Shown: in pieces, positions 25,594-33,619 of the stretch
How positions within the stretch are numbered: position 1 is the first letter of the stretch
How the letters are laid out: each line of letters opens with the position of its first letter
Source of the DNA: Pseudonocardia oroxyli
GTDB taxonomy: Bacteria > Actinomycetota > Actinomycetes > Mycobacteriales > Pseudonocardiaceae
Direction: 5' to 3'
DNA: 64,000 bases
Assembly: GCF_900102195.1 (NCBI RefSeq)
Contig: NZ_FNBE01000009.1
Coordinates: forward strand, 62,001-126,000
Position numbers and translations under genes: made by a program
Notes under the pieces: generated by a model
The model's database searches: none
Seen by the model: only the letters and a program-made list of their open reading frames with translations
Told to the model about the DNA's origin: nothing

Positions 25594-26868
25594 GTGACGG
25601 CAGTCGAGACTCGAGCAGGCATGTTCGTCTCGCTGCGCGTCCCGAACTACCGCCTGTTCCTGTCCGGTCAGATCGTGTCGAACGTCGGCACCTGGATGCA
25701 GCGCATCGCCCAGGACTGGCTGGTCCTGGACCTGACGGGCGGGAGCGCGACGGCGCTGGGGATCGCGGCCGCGCTGCAGTTCACCCCCATGCTGTTCCTC
25801 ACGTTGTGGGGCGGTGTGCTGGCCGACCGGGTGGACAAGCGGATCGTGCTGGTCGTCGTCCAGGCGGCGATGGGGCTCTGCGCGGTGGCGCTGGGCACGG
25901 TGGTCCTCACCGGCGTCGTCCAGCTGTGGCACGTCTACCTGCTGTGCCTGCTGCTGGGCTGCTTCTCCGCGTTCGACACCCCGATGCGGCAGTCGTTCGT
26001 CAGCGAGATGGTGGGGCCGGGGCAGGTCGTCAACGCCGTCGCGCTGAACTCGATGGTCTTCAACCTGGCGCGGATCATCGGGCCCGCCGTGGCGGGGGCG
26101 CTCATCGTCGCGGTCGGGACCGGGTGGGTCTTCCTGATCAACGCGGCGAGCTTCGTCGGCGTGATCTCCGGCCTGCTGCTGATGCGGCCCGAGCGGCTCT
26201 ACCGCAGCGAGCGGGTGCCGCGCGCGCCCGGCCAGCTGCGCGACGGGCTGGCCTACGTCCGCGCGCGTCCGGACCTCGTCGCGATCATGGTGCTCGTGTT
26301 CCTGGTCTCGACGTTCGGGATCAACTTCTTCATGACCATCGCCCTGCTGGCCCGCAACGTCTTCGGTCGGGACGCCCAGGGCTACGGCCTGCTCACCACG
26401 CTGCTGGCGGTCGGGTCCGTCCTCGGCGCCACGTTCGCCGCGCGACGCACAACCAAGCCGCGGCTGCGCATGGTCGCCGGGTCGGGCGTGGTGTTCGGGG
26501 TGCTGCTCGTGGTGGCCGGGTCCATGCCGACCTACCTGACCGCGGGGCTCGCGCTCGTCCCCGTCGGGCTGGCCGCGCTGCTCTTCACGACGTCCGCGAA
26601 CTCCGCGGTCCAGCTCTCCGTCGACCCGACCGTGCGTGGGCGGGTCATGGGCATCTACATGCTCCTGCTGCTGGGGGGTACGCCGCTGGGCGCCCCCGTG
26701 CTCGGCGTGGTGGCCGAGCACTTCGGCGGTCGCTCCCCGCTGATCGTCGGCGGGGTGGTGACGGTCCTGTCCGTCCTGGCCGTCGCGGTGGTGCTCGCGC
26801 GTCGCGGCGAGGGTGGCTGGCGACAGCAGTGGCGACGCGGGGTTGACGAGCAAGTGAGGTTAGGCTAA
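25594..26868 (+). CDS. MFS transporter (MFS_3 / EntS-like exporter)
   Basis: 424 residues, 12 helices. FRVPNYRLF-like opening followed by GQIVSNVGTWMQRIAQDWLV and GGVLADRVDKR (motif A) are typical of the MFS_3 group of drug and siderophore exporters. The last codons run into an iron box (26855-26873), which belongs to the downstream transcript rather than to this gene. It begins 11 bases after the purine permease stop with a GTG; the AT-rich TAAGCTAATCAAAT just before could also promote it separately. Confidence 0.87.
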   Translation: MTAVETRAGMFVSLRVPNYRLFLSGQIVSNVGTWMQRIAQDWLVLDLTGGSATALGIAAALQFTPMLFLTLWGGVLADRVDKRIVLVVVQAAMGLCAVALGTVVLTGVVQLWHVYLLCLLLGCFSAFDTPMRQSFVSEMVGPGQVVNAVALNSMVFNLARIIGPAVAGALIVAVGTGWVFLINAASFVGVISGLLLMRPERLYRSERVPRAPGQLRDGLAYVRARPDLVAIMVLVFLVSTFGINFFMTIALLARNVFGRDAQGYGLLTTLLAVGSVLGATFAARRTTKPRLRMVAGSGVVFGVLLVVAGSMPTYLTAGLALVPVGLAALLFTTSANSAVQLSVDPTVRGRVMGIYMLLLLGGTPLGAPVLGVVAEHFGGRSPLIVGGVVTVLSVLAVAVVLARRGEGGWRQQWRRGVDEQVRLG

Positions 26869-26873
26869 CTTCA
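26843..26873 (+). promoter_or_regulatory. Iron-box promoter 1 (TTGACG-N17-TAACTT)
   Basis: TTGACG (26843-26848) and TAACTT (26866-26871) are 17 bases apart. The -10 lies inside TGAGGTTAGGCTAACTTCA (26855-26873), which matches the IdeR/DtxR consensus at 16 of 19 positions. The promoter starts inside the end of the MFS gene and reads away from it. Confidence 0.75.
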
Positions 26874-26915
26874 CTCGTGTCGCTTCGTGGTGGGAGCGGC
26901 GCGTCAGTTCGGGAA
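26855..26915 (+). repeat. 61-bp direct repeat, copy 1
   Basis: Identical at 57 of 61 positions to 27874-27934. It spans the iron box, the start region and the first ~38 bases of the presumed transcript. The two copies flank the EamA gene with a period of 1,019 bases. Confidence 0.9.
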
Positions 26916-26951
26916 GAGGTCAGGCCCCGCGGCTCCGGTCGCGGGGCCTGA
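26877..26951 (+). ncRNA. Candidate iron-responsive small RNA 1
   Basis: About 75 bases from the predicted start to the end of a perfect 11-bp hairpin (26921-26950). The core CGCTTCGTGGTGGGAGCGGC is shared with copy 2. A 24-codon leaderless reading frame beginning at GTG 26877 (VSLRGGSGASVRE...) also fits, but copy 2 has ACG at that position and no early stop, so an RNA function is preferred. Comparable in logic to the iron-responsive sRNA MrsI of mycobacteria; no sequence relation is claimed. Confidence 0.45.
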
Positions 26952-27807
26952 TCCGCGTCAGGGCCACGCCGACCAGGCACAACGCGCCGCCGGCGAGGGC
27001 GAGCACGGGCGGCGCCTCGGCCAGCAGGACCGCCGCCATCGCCACGGTGATCGGCGGCACGAGGTAGGTGGTCACGCCGAGGCGGCCCGCGTCCATCCGG
27101 GACAGGGCGTAGGCCCAGGTGCTGAACGCGAGCGCCGTCGGCACGAGCCCGAGGTAGACCAACGCCGCGGTGGCGGACACCGGCGCGCTCGCGAGGTCCG
27201 TGACCAGCGCCGGCGCGAACGGCAGACAGCCCACCGTCCCGATCGCACAGGCGAGGAAGGTGACCTGCAGGGCGGGGATCCTGCGCAGCGTGGGTTTCTG
27301 GGCGAGCACGCCGACGGCGTAGGTCACCGCGGCGACCATGCAGAGCGCGGCGCCGAGCAGGTCGGTCTGCTCGCCCGTCGCGGTGGCCGCGCCGATCACC
27401 AGAACGCCACCGAACGCGACCGCCGCGCCCACCAGCAGCGGCCGCGGGAAGCCCTCGCCGAGCAGCAGGCCCGCGAACAGGGCGATCAGGATCGGGCCGA
27501 TGTTGACCAGCATCGCCGTGGTCCCCGCGTCGACCCGCTGCTCCGCGGCGTTGAGCGCCAGGTTGTACACCGCGAACCAGGCCACGCCGCAGAGCACGAG
27601 CAGTCCCCACTCCCGCCCGGTCGGACGCACCCAGCGGCCCCGGGCCAGCTGCATCGCGCCGAGCGCCAGGGTGCCGACGAGCAGGCGGCCCAGGGCGAGC
27701 GAGCCCGGGTCGTAGGCGCGCCCGACGAACCGGATGCCGACGAACGCGCTCGCCCACGCGAGGACGGTCACCGCGACGGCCGCGAGCGCGCGGCGGGAGT
27801 CGTTCAC
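26920..27807 (-). CDS. EamA/DMT-family transporter
   Basis: 295 residues, ten membrane helices in two EamA repeats (first beginning ALAAVAVTVLAWASAFVGIR, second at about residue 145 with LGAALCMVAAVTYAVGVLAQ). Such proteins export amino acids, metabolites or nucleotide sugars. The GTG at 27807 is chosen because the first helix starts there; a longer frame to 27897 would run into the iron box region. The gene is flanked on both sides by 61-bp direct repeats, and its 3' end overlaps the hairpin that would end the opposing small transcript. Confidence 0.87.
   Translation of the reverse strand: MNDSRRALAAVAVTVLAWASAFVGIRFVGRAYDPGSLALGRLLVGTLALGAMQLARGRWVRPTGREWGLLVLCGVAWFAVYNLALNAAEQRVDAGTTAMLVNIGPILIALFAGLLLGEGFPRPLLVGAAVAFGGVLVIGAATATGEQTDLLGAALCMVAAVTYAVGVLAQKPTLRRIPALQVTFLACAIGTVGCLPFAPALVTDLASAPVSATAALVYLGLVPTALAFSTWAYALSRMDAGRLGVTTYLVPPITVAMAAVLLAEAPPVLALAGGALCLVGVALTRIRPRDRSRGA
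26921..26950. terminator. Hairpin ending small transcript 1 (within the EamA 3' end)
   Basis: Perfect 11-bp stem CAGGCCCCGCG / CGCGGGGCCTG with an 8-base loop. It overlaps the last codons of the EamA gene on the other strand, so it may act in both directions. Confidence 0.6.
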
Positions 27808-27861
27808 ACGCGGACGGTAGAGCGTGGACGGACGGATCTCGCGCGGATTTCGGTCCGGGTC

Positions 27862-27892
27862 TTGCGGCGAAGATGAGGGTAGGCTAACTTCA
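27862..27892 (+). promoter_or_regulatory. Iron-box promoter 2 (TTGCGG-N17-TAACTT)
   Basis: TTGCGG (27862-27867) and TAACTT (27885-27890) are 17 bases apart, the same geometry as at 26843. The box TGAGGGTAGGCTAACTTCA (27874-27892) differs from copy 1 at one position. It lies upstream of, and divergent from, the EamA gene. Confidence 0.72.
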
Positions 27893-27934
27893 GTCACGTC
27901 GCTTCGTGGTGGGAGCGGCGCGTCAGTTCGGGAA
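27874..27934 (+). repeat. 61-bp direct repeat, copy 2
   Basis: Second copy of the repeat at 26855-26915; the differences are one base in the iron box and three bases at the presumed transcript start. The sequence after the repeat is different, but both copies continue into a terminator-like hairpin. Confidence 0.9.
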
Positions 27935-27967
27935 CGAAGGGCCCCGGCCGCATCGGCCGGGGCCCTT
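27896..27967 (+). ncRNA. Candidate iron-responsive small RNA 2
   Basis: About 72 bases from the predicted start to the end of a 14-bp hairpin. It shares the CGCTTCGTGGTGGGAGCGGC core with RNA 1 but has no start codon at the transcript head and no short reading frame. Lies between the divergent EamA gene and the end of the GH16 gene. Confidence 0.45.
27937..27967. terminator. Strong hairpin between small transcript 2 and the GH16 gene
   Basis: AAGGGCCCCGGCCG and its exact complement enclose a CAT loop, giving a 14-bp stem flanked by AA/TT. It sits 33 bases past the stop codon of the GH16 gene and can also end the opposing small transcript. Confidence 0.8.
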
Positions 27968-27999
27968 CGGGCGTCGATGGTGCGTTCCGCACGCTCCTC

Positions 28000-29001
28000 T
28001 CACACGTCGTACTCCCTGACCCAGTCCACGTGCATCTGCGTCTCCCGGCCGGGGCCGCCGAAGTTGTCGAGCTGGATCGTCAGGTGCATCGGCCCGGGCG
28101 GCAGGATCCCGGTGTCGTCGGTGCGCCACCACTCCTCGCCGTCGACGAACGCCGCGATGTGGTCGGGCGTCCACTCGACCGCCCAGGTGTGCCATTCGGT
28201 GGCATCGATGTCCACGTCCCCCTGCACCTGCGAGTTGTCCGCGCCGTAGTGCAGGAACATCTCGACGTTCTGCCGCGAGGCGTCCGAGATCTCCATGAAG
28301 TCCACCTCGCCGCCCACCGGCCAGTTCTCCGCGTCCGGCCAGAGCAGCAGCACGGAGTGGTAGTCGGGGTCGCCCGCGGGGGAGCGGACGCGGGCCTCCC
28401 AGCGGCCGTACATGCGGCCGGGGTTCCACGCCATGCCGCCGGTGGTGCCGTCGGGGGTGCCGGTGATCGTCATGATCCCGTCGGCCACGGAGATCGCGCT
28501 GGGGGAGCGGCGGCCGTTGCCGTCGTGGCCGGAGCCGTCGTAGATCCCCCAGTCCCCACCGACGCCGCCGTCGAACTCGTCCACCCGGGTCGGGGTGCCC
28601 CAGCCGTGCGTCGCCGCGGCGGTGGGGTCGCCGGCGCCGGACCCGCCGCTCGCACGGCTCCCGCCGGTCGTCCCGGTGCCGGTCCGGCCCGTGCGCGGCT
28701 CGGTGTCCGCAGGCCTCCCGCGTTCGCGATCGGGTCGGGTCGCCTCGCCCGCGCCTCCGGTGGGTGCGTCGTCGTCGGGGATCACCGTGGTGTTCCTACC
28801 CGACCGCGCGTCCGCGCCGCGGCGGGGTGGGGCGGGGATCCGGCGGACCCGCTCACCGCCGCTCTCCGCCCGTTCGGCCGCGGTCCGGACGACGGGCACG
28901 AGGGGCGCGACGGTCTCGGCGGGCGTCGGCGAGAGGAACCCGATGAGGGTGGTCAGGCCGGTGACCAGCAACCGGACGAGCTGCGGGGGGAGCTCAAGCA
29001 T
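28000..29001 (-). CDS. Glycoside hydrolase family 16 protein, secreted or anchored
   Basis: 333 residues. A hydrophobic N-terminus (LVRLLVTGLTTLIGFL) and a ~100-residue Pro/Gly/Arg-rich linker precede a GH16 beta-jelly-roll. The catalytic motif is intact: GEVDFMEIS with nucleophile E232, D234 and acid/base E237; WEARVRSP and WPVGGEVDF are family signatures. GH16 enzymes cut beta-1,3/1,4-glucans or related polysaccharides outside the cell. ATG start. It is the last gene of a minus-strand operon (31779 to 28000), six bases after a peptidase-like gene; both act on cell-surface polymers, so a shared envelope function is inferred. Confidence 0.88.
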   Translation of the reverse strand: MLELPPQLVRLLVTGLTTLIGFLSPTPAETVAPLVPVVRTAAERAESGGERVRRIPAPPRRGADARSGRNTTVIPDDDAPTGGAGEATRPDRERGRPADTEPRTGRTGTGTTGGSRASGGSGAGDPTAAATHGWGTPTRVDEFDGGVGGDWGIYDGSGHDGNGRRSPSAISVADGIMTITGTPDGTTGGMAWNPGRMYGRWEARVRSPAGDPDYHSVLLLWPDAENWPVGGEVDFMEISDASRQNVEMFLHYGADNSQVQGDVDIDATEWHTWAVEWTPDHIAAFVDGEEWWRTDDTGILPPGPMHLTIQLDNFGGPGRETQMHVDWVREYDV

Positions 29002-29007
29002 CGGACC

Positions 29008-29865
29008 TCACTCGGCGAAGCTCACGTGGACGTGGTCGTAATGGCCGCTGGTGACGTCCGCGGTGTCGTAGACCGTGCTGGAGTACGGCCTGCCCCAGCC
29101 GTCGCCGTCGCGGACCGACGGATCCCAGTAGCGGCCCTGCCAGATCAGGTACGAGACGTCGAGCGCGTCGGCGTGGGCGCGCAGGTAGTCCGCGACCCGC
29201 CAGCCGGCCGCCTGTTCGGCGTCGGAGGGGAACGCGCCCGCGGTGCCGGGGAAGAGGTCGCAGGCCCGACCGCGCGGGTGGTCGCTGGTGGGGTTCCAGG
29301 CGTGTTCGTCCCAGCAGCTCGCGGACCGGACGGTCGGCCCGGCGGCGAGGGGGCCGAACGCGGCCTCGACCGCGGCGAGCCCGTGCCGCGTCGCCTCGGT
29401 GACACAACCTCCGCCGCCGGTCGGATCCGGCACGGCGCAGCCGGACGCCCCGCCGGTCCAGGGCACCGGCGGCGCCGGCGGCGAGGGTGTCGCCGCCGCC
29501 CGCTCGACGGCCGCGGACACGCTGCGCCGCAGCGCCTCCGGCCCGACGGCCGGTGCGACGGGTGTGCGCGCGAGTGCGGCGAGCCCGCTGCGGACCCGGG
29601 AGCAGGCCCGGCGGAGCTGCGTGAGGGGAGCAGGCTCGTCGGTGCGTGCCGCGACGCGGCGGACCCGCCCGTCCGGCGCGTTCGGCGCCAGCTCGGGGCA
29701 GGCCAGGGCACTCCACCGCTCCGGGAAGGGGGCGCGAGCCGGCGCGGGCACGACCACGACCGGCTGGTGTGGGGTGGTGACCGTGGTGATCGCGGCCGCC
29801 GGCGTGGTCGGGGGCGCGGTGAGGGTGGCCCCGGCCGTCAGGACCGCGGCGAGCAGGAGTCGCAC
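29008..29865 (-). CDS. Secreted LAS-type peptidase-like protein (ARB-07466/VanY-like C-terminus)
   Basis: 285 residues. Signal peptide LLLAAVLTAGATLTAPPTTPAAA, a 120-residue Ala/Pro-rich spacer and a C-terminal domain with SDHPRGRACDLF (194-205) and DHVHVSF (277-283). These match the SxHxxGxAxD and HxH zinc-ligand motifs of LAS (VanY/DD-carboxypeptidase-type) metallopeptidases. The domain is common in actinobacterial secreted proteins, often in conjugation-like clusters. GTG 29865 is chosen as the start of the signal peptide. It lies 16 bases after the MinD-like gene and six bases before the GH16 gene in one operon. Peptidoglycan cleavage is inferred. Confidence 0.75.
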   Translation of the reverse strand: MRLLLAAVLTAGATLTAPPTTPAAAITTVTTPHQPVVVVPAPARAPFPERWSALACPELAPNAPDGRVRRVAARTDEPAPLTQLRRACSRVRSGLAALARTPVAPAVGPEALRRSVSAAVERAAATPSPPAPPVPWTGGASGCAVPDPTGGGGCVTEATRHGLAAVEAAFGPLAAGPTVRSASCWDEHAWNPTSDHPRGRACDLFPGTAGAFPSDAEQAAGWRVADYLRAHADALDVSYLIWQGRYWDPSVRDGDGWGRPYSSTVYDTADVTSGHYDHVHVSFAE

Positions 29866-29881
29866 CGCTACCGCCGGGCCC

Positions 29882-30880
29882 TCATCCGGCGACCCCGCCC
29901 GCGTCGAGCACCCGGATCCCGCGGACCGGGTGGAGCTCGGGCAGCCGGTGCTCGGGTTCTCCACAGCCTGTGGAGTCCACAGTGGAATCAACAGGGGTGT
30001 GGACGAGTCGGAGCGGCCCGGGCTCGTCGGGTTGCACCGGGGCCTTCGGTGCCGGCGGGTGGGGTGGCACCGCGAGCCCGTGCCGGTCCTCGGCGGTGCC
30101 GTGTGGCGCCGATCCGGCGGCGGTGCCGATCTCGTGCGGGACGGCCTGGGCCCAGCGCGGCGGCGGGCCGGGCGGCATCGGACTGGGGAACGACCCGGTG
30201 GCCGACACGAGCCCGGCAGCGGGGAACGGCCCGGCGGTAGGGATCGGCCCGGCGGTAGGGATCGGCCCGGTGGCGGGGAACGGCCCGGGGATCGGCCCGG
30301 CGGCGGGGAAGTGGCCGGTGGCGGGCGGCGGCCCCGCGACAGGCCCGGGGAACGGGGCGTGCGGCAGGCCCGTGCCGAACCCGGTCGGTGCGGGGACGAC
30401 CTCCGCTGCGGGTCGGTCCGTCGGCGCGGTCGGCGGGCCCGACAGCCGGCCCGACTCCGCGACGACCCGGGCGGCGCGCCGGATCGCGTCCGCCAGGGCC
30501 CGGACCGGGCGGGGCAGGTCCGCCCGCGGCGACCCGAGCAGCCCCGCGGCCTCGCGGTAGGGATCGGCCAGCTCCCGCCACAGCGCGACGTGCGGGACGG
30601 GAACCACCGCCGTCCAGCGGTCGTGGAGCCGCGCGAGCCGCGCGGGCGGGCGCCGTTCGGTGCCGTCGAGGGTGACGAGCAGGACGGGGTAGCGACCCGG
30701 CCAGGCGAGGTCGGCGATCCGGGCGGCCCGGTCGAGCGACTCGACGCTGCTGCGGCACACCAGGAGGTCGGCCTGCGCCGTGTCGGTGCCCGCGTCCCGC
30801 CCGTGGAGCGCGAGCGCGAGGATCGTGGTGCCGACCCCGCCGGACACCCCGGCGACGATCGGCGGTCGGTAGCCGCTCAC
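29882..30880 (-). CDS. MinD/ParA-like P-loop protein with Pro/Gly-rich tail
   Basis: 332 residues. The N-terminus PIVAGVSGGVGTTILALAL is a deviant Walker A (GGVGTT) of the SIMIBI/ParA-MinD class but lacks the catalytic lysine of a normal P-loop. Residues 35-135 form a small alpha/beta domain; residues about 150-290 are Pro/Gly/Ala repeats (GPIPTAGPIPTAGPFP). The truncated ATPase region makes classical segregation activity doubtful. GTGA overlap with the upstream TcpC-like gene indicates coupled translation. Similar two-gene pairs occur in actinobacterial conjugation/type-IV-like clusters; here no VirB4-like ATPase is nearby. Confidence 0.55.
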   Translation of the reverse strand: MSGYRPPIVAGVSGGVGTTILALALHGRDAGTDTAQADLLVCRSSVESLDRAARIADLAWPGRYPVLLVTLDGTERRPPARLARLHDRWTAVVPVPHVALWRELADPYREAAGLLGSPRADLPRPVRALADAIRRAARVVAESGRLSGPPTAPTDRPAAEVVPAPTGFGTGLPHAPFPGPVAGPPPATGHFPAAGPIPGPFPATGPIPTAGPIPTAGPFPAAGLVSATGSFPSPMPPGPPPRWAQAVPHEIGTAAGSAPHGTAEDRHGLAVPPHPPAPKAPVQPDEPGPLRLVHTPVDSTVDSTGCGEPEHRLPELHPVRGIRVLDAGGVAG

Positions 30881-31779
30881 AGGGTCTCCTCGGGGAGGTC
30901 GTCGGCGAGCTCGGGCGCGGGCTCGACCCAGGGGTCCTCGGACTCGTCCTCGGCGTCGACGACGAGCCGGTCGCCCGCCGCGAGCACCGCGACGCTGAGC
31001 CGCACCCAGCGGCCGGGCAGTCCGCGCCACCCGCGGGCCGCGGGCGCCGGGGCGGCGGCGGGCACGGTGGGGCCGTCCTCGTCCGGATCGTCGGGTGGGA
31101 GGGGCCTGCCGCCGGGGACCCGGCGGTAGGGCGTGACCCGGACGCGGACGTCCACCAGCACGCGCCCGTCGCCGTCCGGGCGGACCACGCCGGGGACCGC
31201 GAAGTCCGCCCGCTGCCTGCCCTGTCCGGACCACCCCAGCAGCACGGGGCGGCGGGCGGCCAGGTACTCGCCGAGGACGTGGGCCCGCAGGTCGGGGTCG
31301 TCCTCGTCCCAGGACAGGTAGTCGGCGGCGAACGCGGTCGCGAGCGCGGCGGCCTCCGCCGGGTGTGGGTCGCCCTCGCGCACCGTGCAGGCGCAGTACG
31401 GGGTCTCGTCCTGCACCTGCGCCGGGGTGTCCGTCCACCGGGGCGCCTCGGTGGGAGCGGACCACCCGCCGCCGACCGGAGCCCATCCGTGGGTGTCCAT
31501 CGGGCCGGGCCGGGCCTCCGGGTACGGCTCCGGCGCAGCGGACCACCCGCCGCCGACCGGAGCACCCGCCCACCCGTGCGTGTCCACCGGACGGGGCCTG
31601 GTCTCCGGGTACGGCTCCGGCCCGCCGGCCGCTCCGTGGGGAGGCCCGCCCCACGCCTGCGGGGGCGGGGCCAGGAGGTCCTCCGCGCGGCGGGCGGGGC
31701 GCGCGTGGCCCGTCGCGCTGTCGGGCGCGATCTCGCGCTCGGCGGGCTCGGGCCTGCCGAAGAACCGGAACGCCGACAT
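30877..31779 (-). CDS. TcpC-like (VirB8-fold) conjugation-type protein
   Basis: 300 residues. A Pro/Gly-rich N-terminus (two PxPYPExRP..DTHGWA repeats) precedes ALATAFAADYLSWDEDDPDLRAHVL ... YLAARRPVLLGWSGQGRQRADFAVPG, which recalls the NTF2-like domain of TcpC/VirB8 family proteins. There is no transmembrane helix in front of the domain, unlike genuine TcpC, so a membrane role is uncertain. First gene of the four-gene operon running to 28000; its stop overlaps the next start by four bases. Assignment is by pattern only. Confidence 0.45.
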   Translation of the reverse strand: MSAFRFFGRPEPAEREIAPDSATGHARPARRAEDLLAPPPQAWGGPPHGAAGGPEPYPETRPRPVDTHGWAGAPVGGGWSAAPEPYPEARPGPMDTHGWAPVGGGWSAPTEAPRWTDTPAQVQDETPYCACTVREGDPHPAEAAALATAFAADYLSWDEDDPDLRAHVLGEYLAARRPVLLGWSGQGRQRADFAVPGVVRPDGDGRVLVDVRVRVTPYRRVPGGRPLPPDDPDEDGPTVPAAAPAPAARGWRGLPGRWVRLSVAVLAAGDRLVVDAEDESEDPWVEPAPELADDLPEETL

Positions 31780-31965
31780 GGTGCTGCCTCCCCTCGCCGG
31801 CGGGCTGCCGACGACGAGGGGGCACGCTAGGAACCCGGCGCCGCGTCCGGGCGGTTTCGGGGGATCCCGTTCACGATCGCGAACGCGGCGGTCGGCCGTT
31901 CCTGCGGTGTCCCGTGGCCGGGCGGGATGCGCGAGCTGCCGTTGCTCCGGTCGCGCACGGGCGCG

Positions 31966-33480
31966 TCAGCGCGGGCCGGGCAGCTGCCAGGCGTGCACCG
32001 GCTCGTTGGCCTCGGAGAACTCCAGGTACCGCTCCAGCATCCCGTGCAACGCGCCCGCCCGGGACGCCCCGCGCCGCTCCAGCGCGGCGACGGTCTGCAG
32101 CTGCCAGGCGGCGCCGGTCTGCCCGGTCACGCACCGCCGCTCGATGACGGACAGGTAGCGGTCCTGCACCGCGGGCGTCACCCCCCACCGGGAGAGGCCC
32201 TCGTGGGCGAGCGGGAGGAGCTTGCGCAGGGCGAGCTCGTCCGGCTTGATCCACCCGGTCCCCGGCCAGTAGAGCGGCGCGTCCATGCCGTGGCGTGCGG
32301 CCGTCGAGAAGTTCTCCTCGGCGGCCTCGAAGCTCATCGACTGCCACAGCGGGCGGTCCGCCTCGACGAGCACGCGCAGCAGCCCGTAGAAGAACAGCGC
32401 GTTCGCCACCATGTCGACGGCGGTCGGCCCAGACGGGAGCACCCGGTTCTCCAGGCGGATGTGCGGCTGGCCGTCCGCCACGTCGTACACCGGACGGTTC
32501 CAGCGCCAGATCGTGCCGTTGTGCAGCTTCAGCTCGTCGAGGTCGGGGACGCCGCCCTCGTGCAGCGTGGAGATCGGATCCGAGTCCCCGGGGAACGGGA
32601 CGATGCCGGGGAAGTATCGGGCGTTCTCGGCGAACAGGTCCAGCACGGAGGAGATCCAGCGCTCGCCGAACCACACCCGCGGCCGCACGCCCTGGTTGCG
32701 CAGCTCGACCGTCCGGACGTCGCAGGCCTGGGTGAACAGCGGGATCCGGGTCTCGGCCCACAGCCGCGAGCCGAGGAGGAACGGGGAGTTCGCCCCCAGC
32801 CCGAGCTGCACGCCCGCGAGGCACTGCGCCGCGTTCCAGTACGCCGGGAAGGAGCTCGGCGAGACCTGCAGGTGCAGCTGCATCGACGTGCAGGCGGCCT
32901 CGGGGATGATCGTCTCGAAGTCCGCGGCGAACCGCTCGGCGGCCACCGCGTGCCTGCCCGCCGGGTCGCCGCCCGCGATGTCGATGTGGATCGGCTCGCC
33001 GCGCGCGGCGAGCATCTGCTCGTTGAGGACGGCGTAACGATCGTCCGCCGAGATCGAGTCCGAGACGAGGTGGTTCCGCTCCAGGGTCGGCAGTATCCCG
33101 ATCATGGCGATGCTGGACGAGCAGTCCCGCGCCTTCGCGCCCGCGACGGCCAGCTCGTCGAGCAGTTCGTGCTCGAGGTGGCGCCACTGGTCGCCGGGCA
33201 GCGGGCGCGGCGGCAGGTTCAGCTCGATGTTCCAGCGGCCCAGCTCGGTCTGGAACTCGGTGCCACCGATGGCCCGGAGCACCTCCCGGCCGGTCATCGC
33301 GGGAGCGAGGGCGCCGTCGACCAGGTTGAGCTCCACCTCGATGCCGGTCATCGGGTCGTCCTCGGCGAACGGGTGCTCCCGCAGCATCGTCGTCAACGCC
33401 TCGAGGCAACGCTGCACCTTGGCTCGATACCGCTGGCGCTCCCGCCGACTGAACCGGGTCCGGTCGACGTCCTGGCCCAT
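31966..33480 (-). CDS. Glutamate-cysteine ligase family (GCS2) protein
   Basis: 504 residues. TGIEVELNLVD near residue 45, ELGRWNIELNLPPR, EAACTSMQLHLQV and HNGTIWRWNRPVYDV are conserved GCS2 (YbdK-like) active-site segments for ATP-dependent gamma-glutamyl transfer. Actinobacteria rely on mycothiol, so the product may be a gamma-glutamyl compound other than glutathione, for instance a step toward ergothioneine; the longer length argues against EgtA itself. The ATG at 33480 has GGGAG directly upstream. It is divergent from the trmH gene. Confidence 0.85.
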   Translation of the reverse strand: MGQDVDRTRFSRRERQRYRAKVQRCLEALTTMLREHPFAEDDPMTGIEVELNLVDGALAPAMTGREVLRAIGGTEFQTELGRWNIELNLPPRPLPGDQWRHLEHELLDELAVAGAKARDCSSSIAMIGILPTLERNHLVSDSISADDRYAVLNEQMLAARGEPIHIDIAGGDPAGRHAVAAERFAADFETIIPEAACTSMQLHLQVSPSSFPAYWNAAQCLAGVQLGLGANSPFLLGSRLWAETRIPLFTQACDVRTVELRNQGVRPRVWFGERWISSVLDLFAENARYFPGIVPFPGDSDPISTLHEGGVPDLDELKLHNGTIWRWNRPVYDVADGQPHIRLENRVLPSGPTAVDMVANALFFYGLLRVLVEADRPLWQSMSFEAAEENFSTAARHGMDAPLYWPGTGWIKPDELALRKLLPLAHEGLSRWGVTPAVQDRYLSVIERRCVTGQTGAAWQLQTVAALERRGASRAGALHGMLERYLEFSEANEPVHAWQLPGPR

Positions 33481-33619
33481 GCTCTCCCGATGCCTCCTCC
33501 TGCCGCGCCCTCGAAAGGCGCGCGGTTTTCCACCGTGACACATCCCCGACTTTGGCGGTACCGGCTGTCCGGGCGACCCGGTGCGACGAACGGCAGACGA
33601 CCTGGGACGATCGGTCATC

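Noticed and set aside
26855..27934. EamA locus as an insertion sequence bounded by direct repeats
   Set aside because: No transposase and no terminal inverted repeats; the repeats are promoter-transcript units rather than target duplications.
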